Assembly (NCBI RefSeq): GCF_025370775.1
Contig: NZ_JAMXEX010000017.1
Span: 1-64,000 of the forward strand
Direction of reading: 5' to 3'
Length of the DNA: 64,000 bases
From: Ancylothrix sp. D3o
GTDB lineage: Bacteria > Cyanobacteriota > Cyanobacteriia > Cyanobacteriales > Oscillatoriaceae
The stretch's first letter is position 1, and each line of letters starts with the position of its first letter. Of this stretch, positions 49,188-58,933 are shown one piece after another. The notes under the pieces are model-generated. The model saw nothing but the letters and a program-made list of their open reading frames with translations, was not told the DNA's origin and did no database searches. Made by a program: the position numbers and the translations under genes.

Positions 49188-49355
49188 ACGGAGACTTTTA
49201 ACTAAGAAAGCGGGACAAATTGAGAAAACTTTTTCATCCTTAAACCCGCTTCATACCATCCCCAAAACATCAAAACACCCCATCAAACAAACATCCTAAA
49301 TTATTAAAAATAATTCCCAACCCCAAACCGAAAAAAAACAAACTTCAACAACCCC

Positions 49356-49970
49356 ATGACAATGACTATTCAGCCAACATCCGAACAAAAAGAAGCCTTA
49401 CAAACCCTCTTTGACACAGGGGTAGACCGAGCCAATACCATGTTAAATTACCTCACGGAATGGCCGGTTTATGTCCAAATGGCCCCCATAGAACTGCTAA
49501 CGCCTCGACAACTACACAAAAAAATGGAAGAACCCGTCGGAAGCGTCAAAGTAGCAGCAATGGAACTTATTTATCGAGGAGAATTTGAAGGAATTGCCCT
49601 CTTAGTATTCCCCGCCAAAACCGCCGCCACCCTCGTAGAAACCCTCGCCGACGAACAACGCAGAACCCTAGACCAAGACAGCGTAAAAATGAAAACCCTA
49701 AGCGAAGTCGGAAACATCTTTTTAAACGGCTTAATGGGTTCCCTCAGTAACATCATTAAAGGCGGTATAACCTACATGGCTCCTAGCTATAAAGAAGGCC
49801 CACTTAAAGACCTAATATACGCCAACGAAATCAACCCAAACAGCACTGTTTTATTTGGCAAAGCCGAATTTCACATTGAACAACTCCAATCAAAAGCAAG
49901 CCTGATCTTATTTTTCATGGTTGACCCCCTAGAAATTTTACTCACAGAAGTTGAGCGAATCAACCATTAA
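49356..49970 (+). CDS. CheC-like phosphatase/adaptor
   Basis: 204 residues. The CheC/FliY helix SEVGNIFLNGLMGSLSNI with E-x3-N is present (CheC phosphatase motif D/S-x3-E-x2-N), but only one clear copy is seen, while CheC usually has two. The flanking sheet VKVAAMELIYRGEFEG and LFFMVDPLEIL fit the CheC fold. CheC proteins dephosphorylate CheY-like receivers. Together with the upstream FIST protein it suggests a chemotaxis-like or phototaxis-linked pathway. Partners are not in the window. Confidence 0.82.
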   Translation: MTMTIQPTSEQKEALQTLFDTGVDRANTMLNYLTEWPVYVQMAPIELLTPRQLHKKMEEPVGSVKVAAMELIYRGEFEGIALLVFPAKTAATLVETLADEQRRTLDQDSVKMKTLSEVGNIFLNGLMGSLSNIIKGGITYMAPSYKEGPLKDLIYANEINPNSTVLFGKAEFHIEQLQSKASLILFFMVDPLEILLTEVERINH

Positions 49971-50108
49971 TTTAAAACAAACTTCTCTTATAAAAAAATG
50001 CTTTTTTAAACCCAGAGGAAACACAGAAAAAACCCCCTGTGTCCCTCTGAGCATACTGTGGAGCCTCGCCTTGAAAAAAAATCACTCCTCTGTTAATCAT
50101 CTGCTTAG

Positions 50109-51215
50109 CTAAAAAAACAAAGTCGCCTGATTATCAATTAACTCCTGAGCCTCCTTTGTATCTCCACAACCAAACGCCTCAAAATATCGGCGAGCCTCCG
50201 GGGGAAAATCAGGAAAATTAAACCGAGCATCCCCCCCCGCAATATCTGCCCAAAAATAACGTAAACTTCCCACTAATTCCTCGGCTTTCGAGGCTGATAA
50301 ACTTAAAGGCGGTTCCGTTAAAAGTTTCATCATAAAAGGATAACTTCGTTCGCCAATCCACTCGCGGGAATGTTCGTGAAGCTGCGAAAAATTAGAAACA
50401 GATTTGATTTGATGGGATTCTATTTTGAGGCTAGTTTTGCCTTCTTTTTGACGAGAAAATTCACAAATGCGGTAGGGGTGAGGATAGCTAACAAGTGAGC
50501 CGGTGGTGATTTCATAAATGTTGTCTTGATAGGCGATATCTTGAACGTGCAAATGGCCGGTGAAAATTAACTGCACTCCGGCTTCTCGCAGCATTTTTAA
50601 TAAAATGGGTGCGTTTTCTAGCATATAGCGCCGGCCTAAACTGTGCTTTGATTGATTGGGTAAATGTTCTAAAACATTATGATGCACCATCACAAAAGTT
50701 AATTCATTTTTGCTGCTATTTAATACATCCTCTAACCAAGTTAATTGTTTTTCATCCAACCGGCCAAAAGGTAATTGTTTTCCAGCATTGTCAAATTGGT
50801 TAGAGTTTAAAGCAATAAGTCTAACATTGGGGAAAATTTCACAAGTGTAATACGGTTGGCTGCTGTCGTTATATCCTTGGCGGTGATAATATTTGGGAAA
50901 GTCGGCAAATCCAATTGATTGCGCGTTTGGCAAAACCACCGGCACATCATGGTTGCCCGGAATAACGTAAGCAGGAAAAGGCAATTTTGTCAAGCGTTCT
51001 GCCAACCAAGCGTGATTAACCGGCTCTCCGTGCTGCGTTAAGTCTCCGGGTAGCAGTAAAAAATCCAGATCGAGCGTAGCTAAGTGTTCAAAAACTTTCT
51101 CAAGGGCTTCGATACTGACTTCTACTAAGTGAAATCTTGTCGGATGATCCCAGATGGTTTGAGGCAAGGCAATGTGCGGATCGCTGACTACTGCAAAACG
51201 AAAATTTAATGTCAT
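50109..51215 (-). CDS. calcineurin-like metallophosphoesterase
   Basis: 368 residues from ATG 51215, which begins MTLNFRFAVVSDPHIALPQ; the longer frame from 51293 adds an unlikely leader. Metal motifs are FAVVSDPH (DxH), LLLPGDLTQHG (GDxxxxG), VIPGNHDVP (GNHD), MVHHN and FTGHLHVQD (GHxH). All ligands are present, so the enzyme is probably active. The C-terminal ~100 residues have no recognised domain. Substrate unknown; phosphodiesterase activity on cyclic nucleotides or nucleic acids is possible. Confidence 0.9.
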   Translation of the reverse strand: MTLNFRFAVVSDPHIALPQTIWDHPTRFHLVEVSIEALEKVFEHLATLDLDFLLLPGDLTQHGEPVNHAWLAERLTKLPFPAYVIPGNHDVPVVLPNAQSIGFADFPKYYHRQGYNDSSQPYYTCEIFPNVRLIALNSNQFDNAGKQLPFGRLDEKQLTWLEDVLNSSKNELTFVMVHHNVLEHLPNQSKHSLGRRYMLENAPILLKMLREAGVQLIFTGHLHVQDIAYQDNIYEITTGSLVSYPHPYRICEFSRQKEGKTSLKIESHQIKSVSNFSQLHEHSREWIGERSYPFMMKLLTEPPLSLSASKAEELVGSLRYFWADIAGGDARFNFPDFPPEARRYFEAFGCGDTKEAQELIDNQATLFF

Positions 51216-51416
51216 AACAATTAAGAAAATGATGTAAATTGTTCCTAAGCCTTCAAGGCGAGGCCGGCACATAAGCGGCATAGCCAGTAACAATTGTTAC
51301 TGTATCCTATAAAATTTTTTGTTTTGATAGCCTTTCTCAATAACAACGATAACTTGAGAAAGTTCACAAAATTTAAAAAACCTTTAGATAAATTTGTAAC
51401 GTTCCCCATTAAAGCA

Positions 51417-52649
51417 ATGAGCGAAGCGGACATGGACAAAAACCGGCCCCTTGAAAACCCTAACCAACCAACAGCCCAAAATCCATCCTCCCATAAGCCT
51501 GAGCCTGGAGAAAAAAGAGAAAACTCTGCCCTCACTGGCAAACAGCCATCAGAGTTTGATGAGGATGAATGGGAAACAGTCAATTTTCCTAATGCCCTAA
51601 GCATAAAAGAACTTGAGGCTGCGGCATCAGCCCCAGACACCCAAGCGCCGCTGACGCCAACACAACCTCCCCAACCCTCCCCAACCTCAGCCCCAGGAAA
51701 TAATGCAGGAATTTCGCAAATAGCCGAACTAATTGCCTTAATCCAGCAAGTTCGCCAGCGCAATAACGAATTAACTCACCGGGTTGCAACCCTAGAAAAC
51801 GCTCTGCACGAATGTCAAATTGCCCTGGATATTACCCAAAACCGCAGCCAAACACAAGAAGAACTTTTAGCGGAACGGACGCAAGAATTAGAAACGGTAC
51901 AAACTAAAAACCAGCGCCTCACCCACGAACTGGAAGCCACCAGCCAAAACGCTCAAAGACAGCAAATTTTAATTCAAACTTTAAGCGAAGAGTTAGAAAC
52001 AAGCCAACACCGGCTCGCGCAGATGGAGAGGGAATGCACTCTTACCCAACAACGCTACAGCGAACAAACTCAGCAACTCTTACAAGTAGAAAACACTTGT
52101 CGAGACTTGCGTTCTCGTCTACACCGGCAACAGCGTCACACCTTACAATTTAAAGCGGCGCTCGAAAAATGTCTGGAAATCCCAGATACTATGAGAGATA
52201 AAAAATTAGATGTGATTGAAAATACTCTGGTAGCAACAGAGGTTTCCGAAAGCTCTGGAATAGGGGCAACAAATGCCGACACAACAAGCCTAACTCCCAA
52301 AACAGAGCCGATCAAGCCTTGGGGAGCACCGGCACAGACAAGCGCAGAAACCGCCACCACAAACGCGCTGGAGATTTTCGCCGAGTCTAACAATGAGATG
52401 ACAAGTGCCGACAGCAGCACGGTGCCATCAGGGGATGCTGTTTTGTGGGATAACATTACCCATCTTATTGATGCAACTCAAACAGCCAGAACAGCAGAAC
52501 CGGCCCCCTCGCTCAACTCTGAAAACATAGAAAGCCCAACGCCTAAGCCTAACTGGCCGGCGCCTGTAGTTTACCCCCAGCAGCTTGCTAAAAAACGCTC
52601 TTCTCTGGCGGCGATTGATTTACCCTCTTTTCCTCGTCTGTCTGAGTAA
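51417..52649 (+). CDS. coiled-coil protein of unknown function
   Basis: 410 residues from ATG 51417; the frame stays open upstream to 51294 but that stretch looks like promoter DNA. Residues ~1-95 are disordered and Pro-rich. Residues ~100-250 form a long coiled coil (AELIALIQQVRQRNNELTHRV and heptads onward). The C-terminal ~150 residues are again low complexity, ending WPAPVVYPQQLAKKRSSLAA. No enzymatic motif. It could be a cytoskeletal or cell-division adaptor; no evidence beyond structure. Adjacent to cruA, which faces it. Confidence 0.7.
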   Translation: MSEADMDKNRPLENPNQPTAQNPSSHKPEPGEKRENSALTGKQPSEFDEDEWETVNFPNALSIKELEAAASAPDTQAPLTPTQPPQPSPTSAPGNNAGISQIAELIALIQQVRQRNNELTHRVATLENALHECQIALDITQNRSQTQEELLAERTQELETVQTKNQRLTHELEATSQNAQRQQILIQTLSEELETSQHRLAQMERECTLTQQRYSEQTQQLLQVENTCRDLRSRLHRQQRHTLQFKAALEKCLEIPDTMRDKKLDVIENTLVATEVSESSGIGATNADTTSLTPKTEPIKPWGAPAQTSAETATTNALEIFAESNNEMTSADSSTVPSGDAVLWDNITHLIDATQTARTAEPAPSLNSENIESPTPKPNWPAPVVYPQQLAKKRSSLAAIDLPSFPRLSE

Positions 52650-52745
52650 GCCGGTAGTAAACCCTTCAGAGCTTATTCCTAATAAAATAGCCCTGAAAGG
52701 CTTACTACAAATCAGAGAATTAACCCTAATTAAACACCCTTGATC

Positions 52746-54836
52746 TTAGGAGCTTTGTTGAGGTTTTCCAACTCCATCTGTTAAGTCATAGGAGGTGGCT
52801 AAAAGCTTAAACCAAAGAGCCGGATAGCGGGTTTCTAGCCAAGGTTGAAGCTTGCGAGTTAGGGAGGGTATCCATCCCCAAAGCAGACTGTTAAGAGAGG
52901 CAATGGTAAAGGTTAGGTAGCTTCCCAGCCAGTTGATCATATCTGTCAGATTGACAAATTCTAAAATCCATACTAGAAGTGAGGGGTTTTTCCAGGCTGC
53001 TTCAAGGGCCAATCGGTTGAATGTTAGCCAGTCTACTCGGTCTTTGATAAATGTTTCGGCAATGCCTCGATCTGTTTCTGCTAAAATTCCAAAGAATGTG
53101 TTTAGGATGGCGTTTATTTTTTGGGGTTCAATAAACCGGCCCGTTGGTACCATCATCCCTTTAGAAAATAGCCACGTCACAGCTACATTACTTTGATAAG
53201 CGCGAATCTTGTTTAAATCTTCGGCTTTTAATAAGTCGTGTTTGAGGGCGGTATCCAAAAGTTGAGTTAAACGCGGTAAATTTCGCACCAAAGAACCAAA
53301 GCCGGTGAAGACTAAAGGCGATTGCAAGGAAGCCGCATCTCCGATACAAACCAGCCTATCAAAAGCTATTTTCCGGTCACTTTTGTTGCTGCTAAAATGC
53401 CCCGGAATATAACCAAATGTGGCTTTTTTCCACACCAATTTTTCCATATCACAGCGCCGGTATTCGGGGAGAATTGTAAAAAAATCTTCATACATTTCTA
53501 ACAAAGAACCCGGATTTTCTGGATGCACTTGATGATAGTGGAAAAGATAAATTGTTAGGTCATCATCGGCGCCGGGAAATAATTCCCAGATTAACTGCCG
53601 GCCCCGCGAAATATCGCCGTGAGAATTCAGCACATCGCCATAATTTTTATCCCAAACTTCCGGCTCAAAACCTCCAGAAATTACAGCCCCAACTGTTGGG
53701 CAAACACTGTCAAAAGCCCTGCCGCCATTGAGTTGCCATGCAATCGGAGAAGCTGTTCCCATTGCATCTACCAACAGCCTGCCGGTGGCTTGCCGCTCAG
53801 TGTTTGTTGGTAAATGTTTAAGGTCAAGGATAACTTGATTTGCTTCAATATTGACAGAATTAAATTCTGTTTCATCCCAAATTTCTCCGCCGGCTGCTTT
53901 TAGCTTTTCGCCGCAAACTCGCAAAAGTTTATCAGCATCTATGGCAATATTTAACACGGTTGGGGTGTGAAGAATTGCTGCTTTGGCATAAGGGGGGTTA
54001 TTGCTATCAAAAAATTTGTGAAAGCCATCTTTGTATTCTCTGGCAATCAGGCTGTCTACTTCTTGTTGGGAACTGAATAAACCCAAATCTATTAAGCTTT
54101 GGAGTTCGGTGCGGGAAATGTTCCATTCGCGGTTCATTCGGCCAAAGGGTAAGCGTTCAATGAGCAAAACACGATAGCCTAATTTGGCCATGACAGCCGC
54201 ATGAATGACTCCTAAGGCGCCACCAATGTAAATTAAATCATAGGTGGGTTTGGTGGTTGAAGAAGGGGGCCCGTCTGTGCGAGAAAAAACAACTGGGTTT
54301 GGTTGTGTGGGGTTGCGAACAGAGGAACGCCAGCGCTTTTCCCACCAGTAAGCGCGTGTTAGATCGTATTCGCCGTTGGGAAATTTTTTAAAAAATTCGA
54401 CGGTGCGGGGGTATGATGAATGCAACGCTTCAAAAATTGATTGTTTGGATAAATCAATTTCTGGGGGTTCAGGATATTGATAAGGGAACCTGCTTCTCAG
54501 GCCGGTGGTCAGTTGGTCGAGGATTTGTTTTTCCGCAACAACCGGTTTAGAGGAGCAGCGAAAAACTTTGATGTAGGTGGTTCGCTGTAGTGACCACAAA
54601 AATATGGAAAGTTCGTTTTCTCCTGGTGCCGGTGTCGCAGTTCCACTGTCTGGGTTAGTTGGGTTTTTCAGTTCGGTTTGCTTGCTCAGGCAAAGGCGAA
54701 TTCCCTCTGGGGTGAGGATTTTATGGCCGACGCTCGGTTGGAATTGTTGGTGCAGCCAGGTTCGGACTGCATCTTTATCTGGGGTGGGTATTTCCAGATA
54801 TAACAGTTCTTTGATCTCGGTTGGGTTGTCTTTCAT
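52746..54836 (-). CDS. cruA: lycopene cyclase CruA type (FAD-binding)
   Basis: 696 residues. It cyclises lycopene to beta-carotene or gamma-carotene. The FAD-binding motif is DLIYIGGALGVIHAAVMAKL, followed by YRVLLIERLPFGRMNREWNI, and later the flavin site FDRLVCIGDAASLQSPLVFTG. The length and the ~200-residue N-terminal extension fit CruA rather than the shorter CruP. CruA is one of two cyclase families in cyanobacteria without CrtL. It is alone on the minus strand; carotenoid genes are not adjacent. A membrane-associated C-terminus (WGSYLTF..., SLLWGWIPSL) is visible. Confidence 0.88.
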   Translation of the reverse strand: MKDNPTEIKELLYLEIPTPDKDAVRTWLHQQFQPSVGHKILTPEGIRLCLSKQTELKNPTNPDSGTATPAPGENELSIFLWSLQRTTYIKVFRCSSKPVVAEKQILDQLTTGLRSRFPYQYPEPPEIDLSKQSIFEALHSSYPRTVEFFKKFPNGEYDLTRAYWWEKRWRSSVRNPTQPNPVVFSRTDGPPSSTTKPTYDLIYIGGALGVIHAAVMAKLGYRVLLIERLPFGRMNREWNISRTELQSLIDLGLFSSQQEVDSLIAREYKDGFHKFFDSNNPPYAKAAILHTPTVLNIAIDADKLLRVCGEKLKAAGGEIWDETEFNSVNIEANQVILDLKHLPTNTERQATGRLLVDAMGTASPIAWQLNGGRAFDSVCPTVGAVISGGFEPEVWDKNYGDVLNSHGDISRGRQLIWELFPGADDDLTIYLFHYHQVHPENPGSLLEMYEDFFTILPEYRRCDMEKLVWKKATFGYIPGHFSSNKSDRKIAFDRLVCIGDAASLQSPLVFTGFGSLVRNLPRLTQLLDTALKHDLLKAEDLNKIRAYQSNVAVTWLFSKGMMVPTGRFIEPQKINAILNTFFGILAETDRGIAETFIKDRVDWLTFNRLALEAAWKNPSLLVWILEFVNLTDMINWLGSYLTFTIASLNSLLWGWIPSLTRKLQPWLETRYPALWFKLLATSYDLTDGVGKPQQSS

Positions 54837-54962
54837 AAATTCCCTAAAAACAGAGTTTTTGTAGTTATCCTCTGATTTATACTGCCTTAAAAAGCTAAAA
54901 AAAAGTTGCCAACAGCTTTTTTATGCCTAATCTCCTATTTATTCTATTGGTGTAAAGTCGTG

Positions 54963-55214
54963 ATGAATTATCCCATCCCAAATAAGCCTCAAGAGTTTGT
55001 GGCCCTGCGAGAGCAGGCGGTGAGTGAAGAGTTGGTGGCGGCTGTGATCGTCGGTGTGGTAATGGTGACTCGTCAGCAGGGCCGGTCGCTTGAGGATCTC
55101 AAAGCGGAGGTGCTGGCTGATGATCAGTTGTTGGATAAGTCGAAGCGCCGGTGGTTGAGTGAGGTTGTTAGTGATGCTTGGCAGCGTTTGGAAACCCAGA
55201 AAGCTGATTTTTAA
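54963..55214 (+). CDS. conserved small cyanobacterial protein
   Basis: 83 residues from ATG 54963. MNYPIPNKPQEFVALREQAV is followed by a helix VIVGVVMVTRQQG and RSLEDLKAEVLADDQLLDKSK. No family name is known to me, but I believe the pattern recurs in cyanobacteria. Its stop shares the palindrome TTAA (55211-55214) with the stop of the convergent M23 gene, so the two genes overlap by four bases. Confidence 0.65.
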   Translation: MNYPIPNKPQEFVALREQAVSEELVAAVIVGVVMVTRQQGRSLEDLKAEVLADDQLLDKSKRRWLSEVVSDAWQRLETQKADF

Positions 55215-56239
55215 CGCAGTTCTATTTGTTGCTGAATGTCGATGAGAATTTTTTCGCCGCGTCTGAGTTGATATTCTCCGCGCCAGGTGCCGGCGGTGAG
55301 GGGTTTGTCGGCGGTGTTGCGTTTGCCAATGAAGCTAAAGCCGTTAATGCGGTTGGGGCTTTTGAGTTCGTTTTTGTTTTCGACGGCGATGGTGCCGTCA
55401 GGGGCGATCAGCCGGTGCTGTTCCATGTCTCCTTTGAGGATGCCAAAGGGATGTACCCAAAAAATTAAGGCGGGACTTTGGGTGGTTGGTTGGCTGTCTG
55501 TGAGGCTTCCTTGCCAGATGGTGTTGATGTCTGGTTTTTCGCTGGTAAAGCCGGCTTTGATCAGGCCGGTGGGTGTGTAGCTGATTGCTTGTTCCCAGAG
55601 GGGCCGGCCTTTGATGTTGCAGCCTTTTTCGACGTCCGGGCCCAGAAAGGGGTCGATTTCTTTGCCTTTGTAGAGGACTCCTAGGTGGACGTGGGGAAAG
55701 GAGGCTAAACCGGAGGAGCCAACCATGCCGAGAGTTGTGCCTTTTTCGACTTGCATTCCTGGTTTGACGGTGACGCTGCCGTTTCGCAAATGGCAATAGT
55801 AGGTTCGCCAGCCGTTGGGGTGGTCGATGACGACGGCGTTTCCGCAGCCAATGTTTGAGATGGCTTCGGCTTGTTGGGGGTTTTCGATGCGTTTGTCTGG
55901 TACGCCGTCTCGGATGTTTTGAATTTTGCCGGCGGCGGCTGCTTTGACGGCTACTCCTTTTTTCATGGTTTTTTCGTCGGGTATGCCGAAGTCTGTGCCG
56001 TCGTGTCCGTCGTAGGTTTGCCTTCCGCAGCCAAAGTCTATAAATTGTTTGCTGGGATCTCTGTCTGTGTAGGAGAGGATATGGCAGTCTTTGCCTAGGG
56101 TGCAGTCTATGGGAAGGCTGAGGCGCAGGCCGGTGTCTGTTGTGGCGGGGGTTGAGGTTTGGCTTAGGCAGCTTGGCAGGCTGGCTAGGGCTAGGGTAAG
56201 CAGGAATGTTAAAAGATGTTTTTTAGTAAAAATTTTCAT
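55211..56239 (-). CDS. secreted M23 (LytM) peptidase lipoprotein
   Basis: 342 residues from ATG 56239. A lipoprotein signal peptide is visible (MKIFTKKHLLTFLLTLALAS, lipobox LPSC with Cys24). The M23 core has H-x3-D in YDGHDGTDFGIP and the second zinc motif in FPHVHLGV, both intact, so it should be an active endopeptidase on cell-wall or other peptides. The C-terminal ~130 residues form a beta-rich domain (HPFGILKGDMEQHRLIAPDG). It overlaps the convergent gene by four bases. Targets unknown. Confidence 0.9.
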   Translation of the reverse strand: MKIFTKKHLLTFLLTLALASLPSCLSQTSTPATTDTGLRLSLPIDCTLGKDCHILSYTDRDPSKQFIDFGCGRQTYDGHDGTDFGIPDEKTMKKGVAVKAAAAGKIQNIRDGVPDKRIENPQQAEAISNIGCGNAVVIDHPNGWRTYYCHLRNGSVTVKPGMQVEKGTTLGMVGSSGLASFPHVHLGVLYKGKEIDPFLGPDVEKGCNIKGRPLWEQAISYTPTGLIKAGFTSEKPDINTIWQGSLTDSQPTTQSPALIFWVHPFGILKGDMEQHRLIAPDGTIAVENKNELKSPNRINGFSFIGKRNTADKPLTAGTWRGEYQLRRGEKILIDIQQQIELR

Positions 56240-56372
56240 ATTTTTGGGTGGCTTTTTTAAAACGCAGAGGTTCCAGAGGGTTCTTTTTGTCTGGGTTTGC
56301 CAGAATAGGGCGGCTTTTGTTTTATGGTACTTTGACCTCCGGCCCCTTGTCGTACCCCCCGAAAACAAAAAA

Positions 56373-56389
56373 CGCCCAAAACTTGGGCG
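56373..56389 (-). terminator. terminator behind the radical SAM gene
   Basis: CGCCCAA (56373-56379), AAC, TTGGGCG (56383-56389) form a 7-bp stem, followed on the minus strand by TTTTTTG. It lies ~100 bases past the stop of the gene ending at 56491; a second GGGGGTG/CACCCCC palindrome is nearer to the stop. Confidence 0.7.
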
Positions 56390-56490
56390 CGTCCATCAGG
56401 GTGCATCTACATGAAATTAATATAGCACGGTGGGGGGTGACACCCCCTATCTTGCTTAACAAAAATTTACAATTGGGGAGGGGCTGATAT

Positions 56491-57282
56491 CTATAAGGGG
56501 GCACAGCGTACTAAGATGCCGGTTTCTTGAGTGATTTCTTGGGCAAAGGCTTTCAAAACTTCGACCGGCACGCATTTGAGTTGTTGCACTGGATAGTCTC
56601 GGCAGTCTGGGCTGTGGTTTCCGCGTCCGTCTAGTTGGTGTTTTAGGGGTTTGGGACGGGTGGGGGTGTTGAGTTGAATTTCTGCCGGCATAATGGCTTT
56701 GATTGCGCGAATATATTCGGCTTTGGTTGTTTCGTCCCAGGCGCTTAAAATCATCGTTTGAATGCCTAATTCTCCTTCGTATTCGCTGCGAAAGTCTTGT
56801 AAGCCTTCCCAAATTCCTAGGAATTCGATGCTGTCTAGGGGTCTATTAATTCGCTTAATTTTATCTTGAGTAATTCCATCGAGTTTGACAGAAACTTTAT
56901 CGGCACAAGCTAAGGCTGCCCTGACTGCGGATAAATTTAATAATGAGCCGTTGGTTAATACTAATATGGGCCGGTTTGTTAGGGCTTTAACTGATGTTAT
57001 GATTTCTCCTAAGTTGGCTGCTTGGGTGGGTTCTCCGCTACCGCTTAGGGTGATGATGTCTACTTTCTCTGGGGCAAAGTTTTCTAGGTTTTGCAAAATG
57101 TGGCCGGTGGGAATATATACTTTTCTCTCTTGCGTTTGGTGTTTAATTTCTCCTAGCTGGCAGTAAACACAATTAAAGCTACAGGTAGAAACCGGCCCGA
57201 TGGGGTCAATTCCTAAAGATGTGCCGTATCTCCATGAGATCACCGGCCCATAAACTGAGGAAAAAGCGGTTGCTGTTTTCAT
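56491..57282 (-). CDS. radical SAM protein (COG0731-like)
   Basis: 263 residues. SAM cluster CSFNCVYC at ~residue 34 (CxxxCxxC), GSGEPTQAANLGE (GGE-like motif), then VLTNGSLLNL and KVSVKLDG. This layout matches the small radical SAM proteins of the COG0731/Mja TYW1-like branch, sometimes linked to tRNA wybutosine synthesis in archaea, but the bacterial members are of unknown substrate. Final Cys residues near the C-terminus (CRDYPVQQLKC) might hold a second cluster. The gene is alone. Confidence 0.85.
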   Translation of the reverse strand: MKTATAFSSVYGPVISWRYGTSLGIDPIGPVSTCSFNCVYCQLGEIKHQTQERKVYIPTGHILQNLENFAPEKVDIITLSGSGEPTQAANLGEIITSVKALTNRPILVLTNGSLLNLSAVRAALACADKVSVKLDGITQDKIKRINRPLDSIEFLGIWEGLQDFRSEYEGELGIQTMILSAWDETTKAEYIRAIKAIMPAEIQLNTPTRPKPLKHQLDGRGNHSPDCRDYPVQQLKCVPVEVLKAFAQEITQETGILVRCAPL

Positions 57283-57360
57283 GGTGGGTTATTTCCTAGG
57301 GGTAAAAATTAAAGTTGGTTTGATTGTTGTGTCTGCTGCAAAGTTCCCTTCTTTTCTGTT

Positions 57361-57894
57361 TTAATTTGGCTGGGTTGTGGCTATTTTCTGCCAATCTTCA
57401 ACGACAAATGGCGGTATTCTTAGGTGCACTGAGCCTTTTTTCAGGGGAATGGAAAAAGTAACAAAATCACTGGGGAGATCGGGTAAAATTTCGCTGAGTC
57501 TATATTGTCCGACATTGGGGGCGGGGGATTTTTCCGCAAATAAATCTGACAAGCTCAAATTTTTTCCTTGATGGGTGGTAATGATCAAGGGTTGCGGATG
57601 AACAAACTCGACAGCATCGGGATATCCAACTAAGCGCAGTGTAGTGTCAGAAGGCTGACCGTTTGTTATTTCTTTAAAAACGATAACTTGCCATGAGTAG
57701 CCAAGGGGATCTCGCAGGGTTTGCCGTGTTTTGTACAATTCTATGGCGGGTGATATTTGCTCTTTGATGACGACTCCGACTGCCGGTAGTTGATAGCCGA
57801 AACTTAAATATAATATTAACCCACACAAAACCAACAACCACATCAAAATTCGGCGATAAGCAACAGGCTTTCTGGGTGATATAGAGTCTTTCAT
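57361..57894 (-). CDS. DUF3122 family protein
   Basis: 177 residues. An N-terminal membrane anchor or signal segment (LMWLLVLCGLILYLSFGYQL) precedes a compact beta-rich domain (SWQVIVFKEI, LRLVGYPDAVEFVHPQPLI, VGQYRLSEILPDLP) typical of DUF3122. The family is cyanobacterial and of unknown function. An AGAGGT precedes the ATG. The upstream 700 bases hold no gene. Confidence 0.82.
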   Translation of the reverse strand: MKDSISPRKPVAYRRILMWLLVLCGLILYLSFGYQLPAVGVVIKEQISPAIELYKTRQTLRDPLGYSWQVIVFKEITNGQPSDTTLRLVGYPDAVEFVHPQPLIITTHQGKNLSLSDLFAEKSPAPNVGQYRLSEILPDLPSDFVTFSIPLKKGSVHLRIPPFVVEDWQKIATTQPN

Positions 57895-58595
57895 GGTGAT
57901 TAACCTCTGGGTTTGATTAAGATTTACAAAGAAAGTTTTAATAATGTGTATTTTTGTTTTTTTTAGTTGCTTTATGGTGCTGTTTATCTATTCTCTTAAA
58001 GTAGCTTAAAAGATAAATTGACGGCAATTGTTACTAAGTTTAACCAAATAATAAAAGTCATGTCTGAGAAAATTCAGTAAAAAATTGAGAGCTTGGAATG
58101 ACCGGCTTCTACAACATTTTTGGCAATTTATGGAGAGATTTGCGGTTTTTTTGAAGTTAAAAAAATGTGGCTTTGATGTTATGGTTTTAGTCTAAGCTTT
58201 TAAGCAGTTGTAGCGCCTGGGTGCTGCTAAGGGGAGGGGGTTGGGGGAAAAGATACCTGTTGGGGCTTGGGAGTTTCGACAAGGGCGGTAGTTTGAGGGG
58301 TGCCGGTGAGGAATAGGCGGGTAGTGAGGAGCCATCTCAAACAGCGCTGCGGGGTAACGGCTTTGGGCAATATTATATCTACACAGATCAGCCTGTGGAT
58401 GGTAAAGCTGTGGCCGGCTGTGGGGATTTTCTATAAAAAAATGCCCTTACTAGGATAGAATAGGTAGAAATAACTCAAGAGTCCTGTTAGCCAAGAAACC
58501 CAGCTTTTTTAGACGAACCTAGAAAACTTTGGTAGAGCCTAGTAGACACACTCTAGCGTTAAGTATCAAACACCATTCGTTATTAAGGAGAAGGA
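57895..58595. other. 700-base region upstream of rpsU
   Basis: No convincing ORF was found. The region holds promoter sequence for the DUF3122 gene on the left and a ~150-base leader for rpsU on the right (from about 58440). A GGAGTTTCGACAAGG motif near 58270 also occurs at about 34394 (GGAGTTTCGACAAGC). Confidence 0.5.
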
Positions 58596-58775
58596 ATGAC
58601 TCAAGTTGTAATAGGCGAAAATGAAGGTATTGATTCGGCTCTACGCCGGTTTAAACGGCAAGTCTCTCGCGCTGGAATTTTAGCTGATGTTAAGAGTCGC
58701 CGGCACTTTGAAACCCCCCTCGAAAAGCGTAAACGTAAGGCTGTTGCGGCTCGTCGTAAAAGACGGTTTCGGTAA
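58596..58775 (+). CDS. rpsU: 30S ribosomal protein bS21
   Basis: 59 residues (too short for most ORF screens). [20 protein letters not shown] followed by [20 protein letters not shown] and a poly-basic AARRKRRFR tail is unmistakably bS21 of the cyanobacterial type. The protein binds the 3' end of 16S rRNA in the small subunit and affects initiation. A strong AAGGAG precedes the ATG. Monocistronic, unlike the rpsU-dnaG-rpoD macromolecular operon of E. coli. Confidence 0.97.
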   Translation: MTQVVIGENEGIDSALRRFKRQVSRAGILADVKSRRHFETPLEKRKRKAVAARRKRRFR

Positions 58776-58933
58776 AAAGTTAATGTCAGGACTAACTGCA
58801 TAACATTGATTTAAATTCACGGTTCATGGTTCATCGTTAATGGTTTTTTGTTTTCTCTGATGAGATGTTGAGCCATTGCTAATTTCCTAGGCTTTCCTAT
58901 GCAGCGAGAACCATGAACTGTGAAGTCGCTGGG

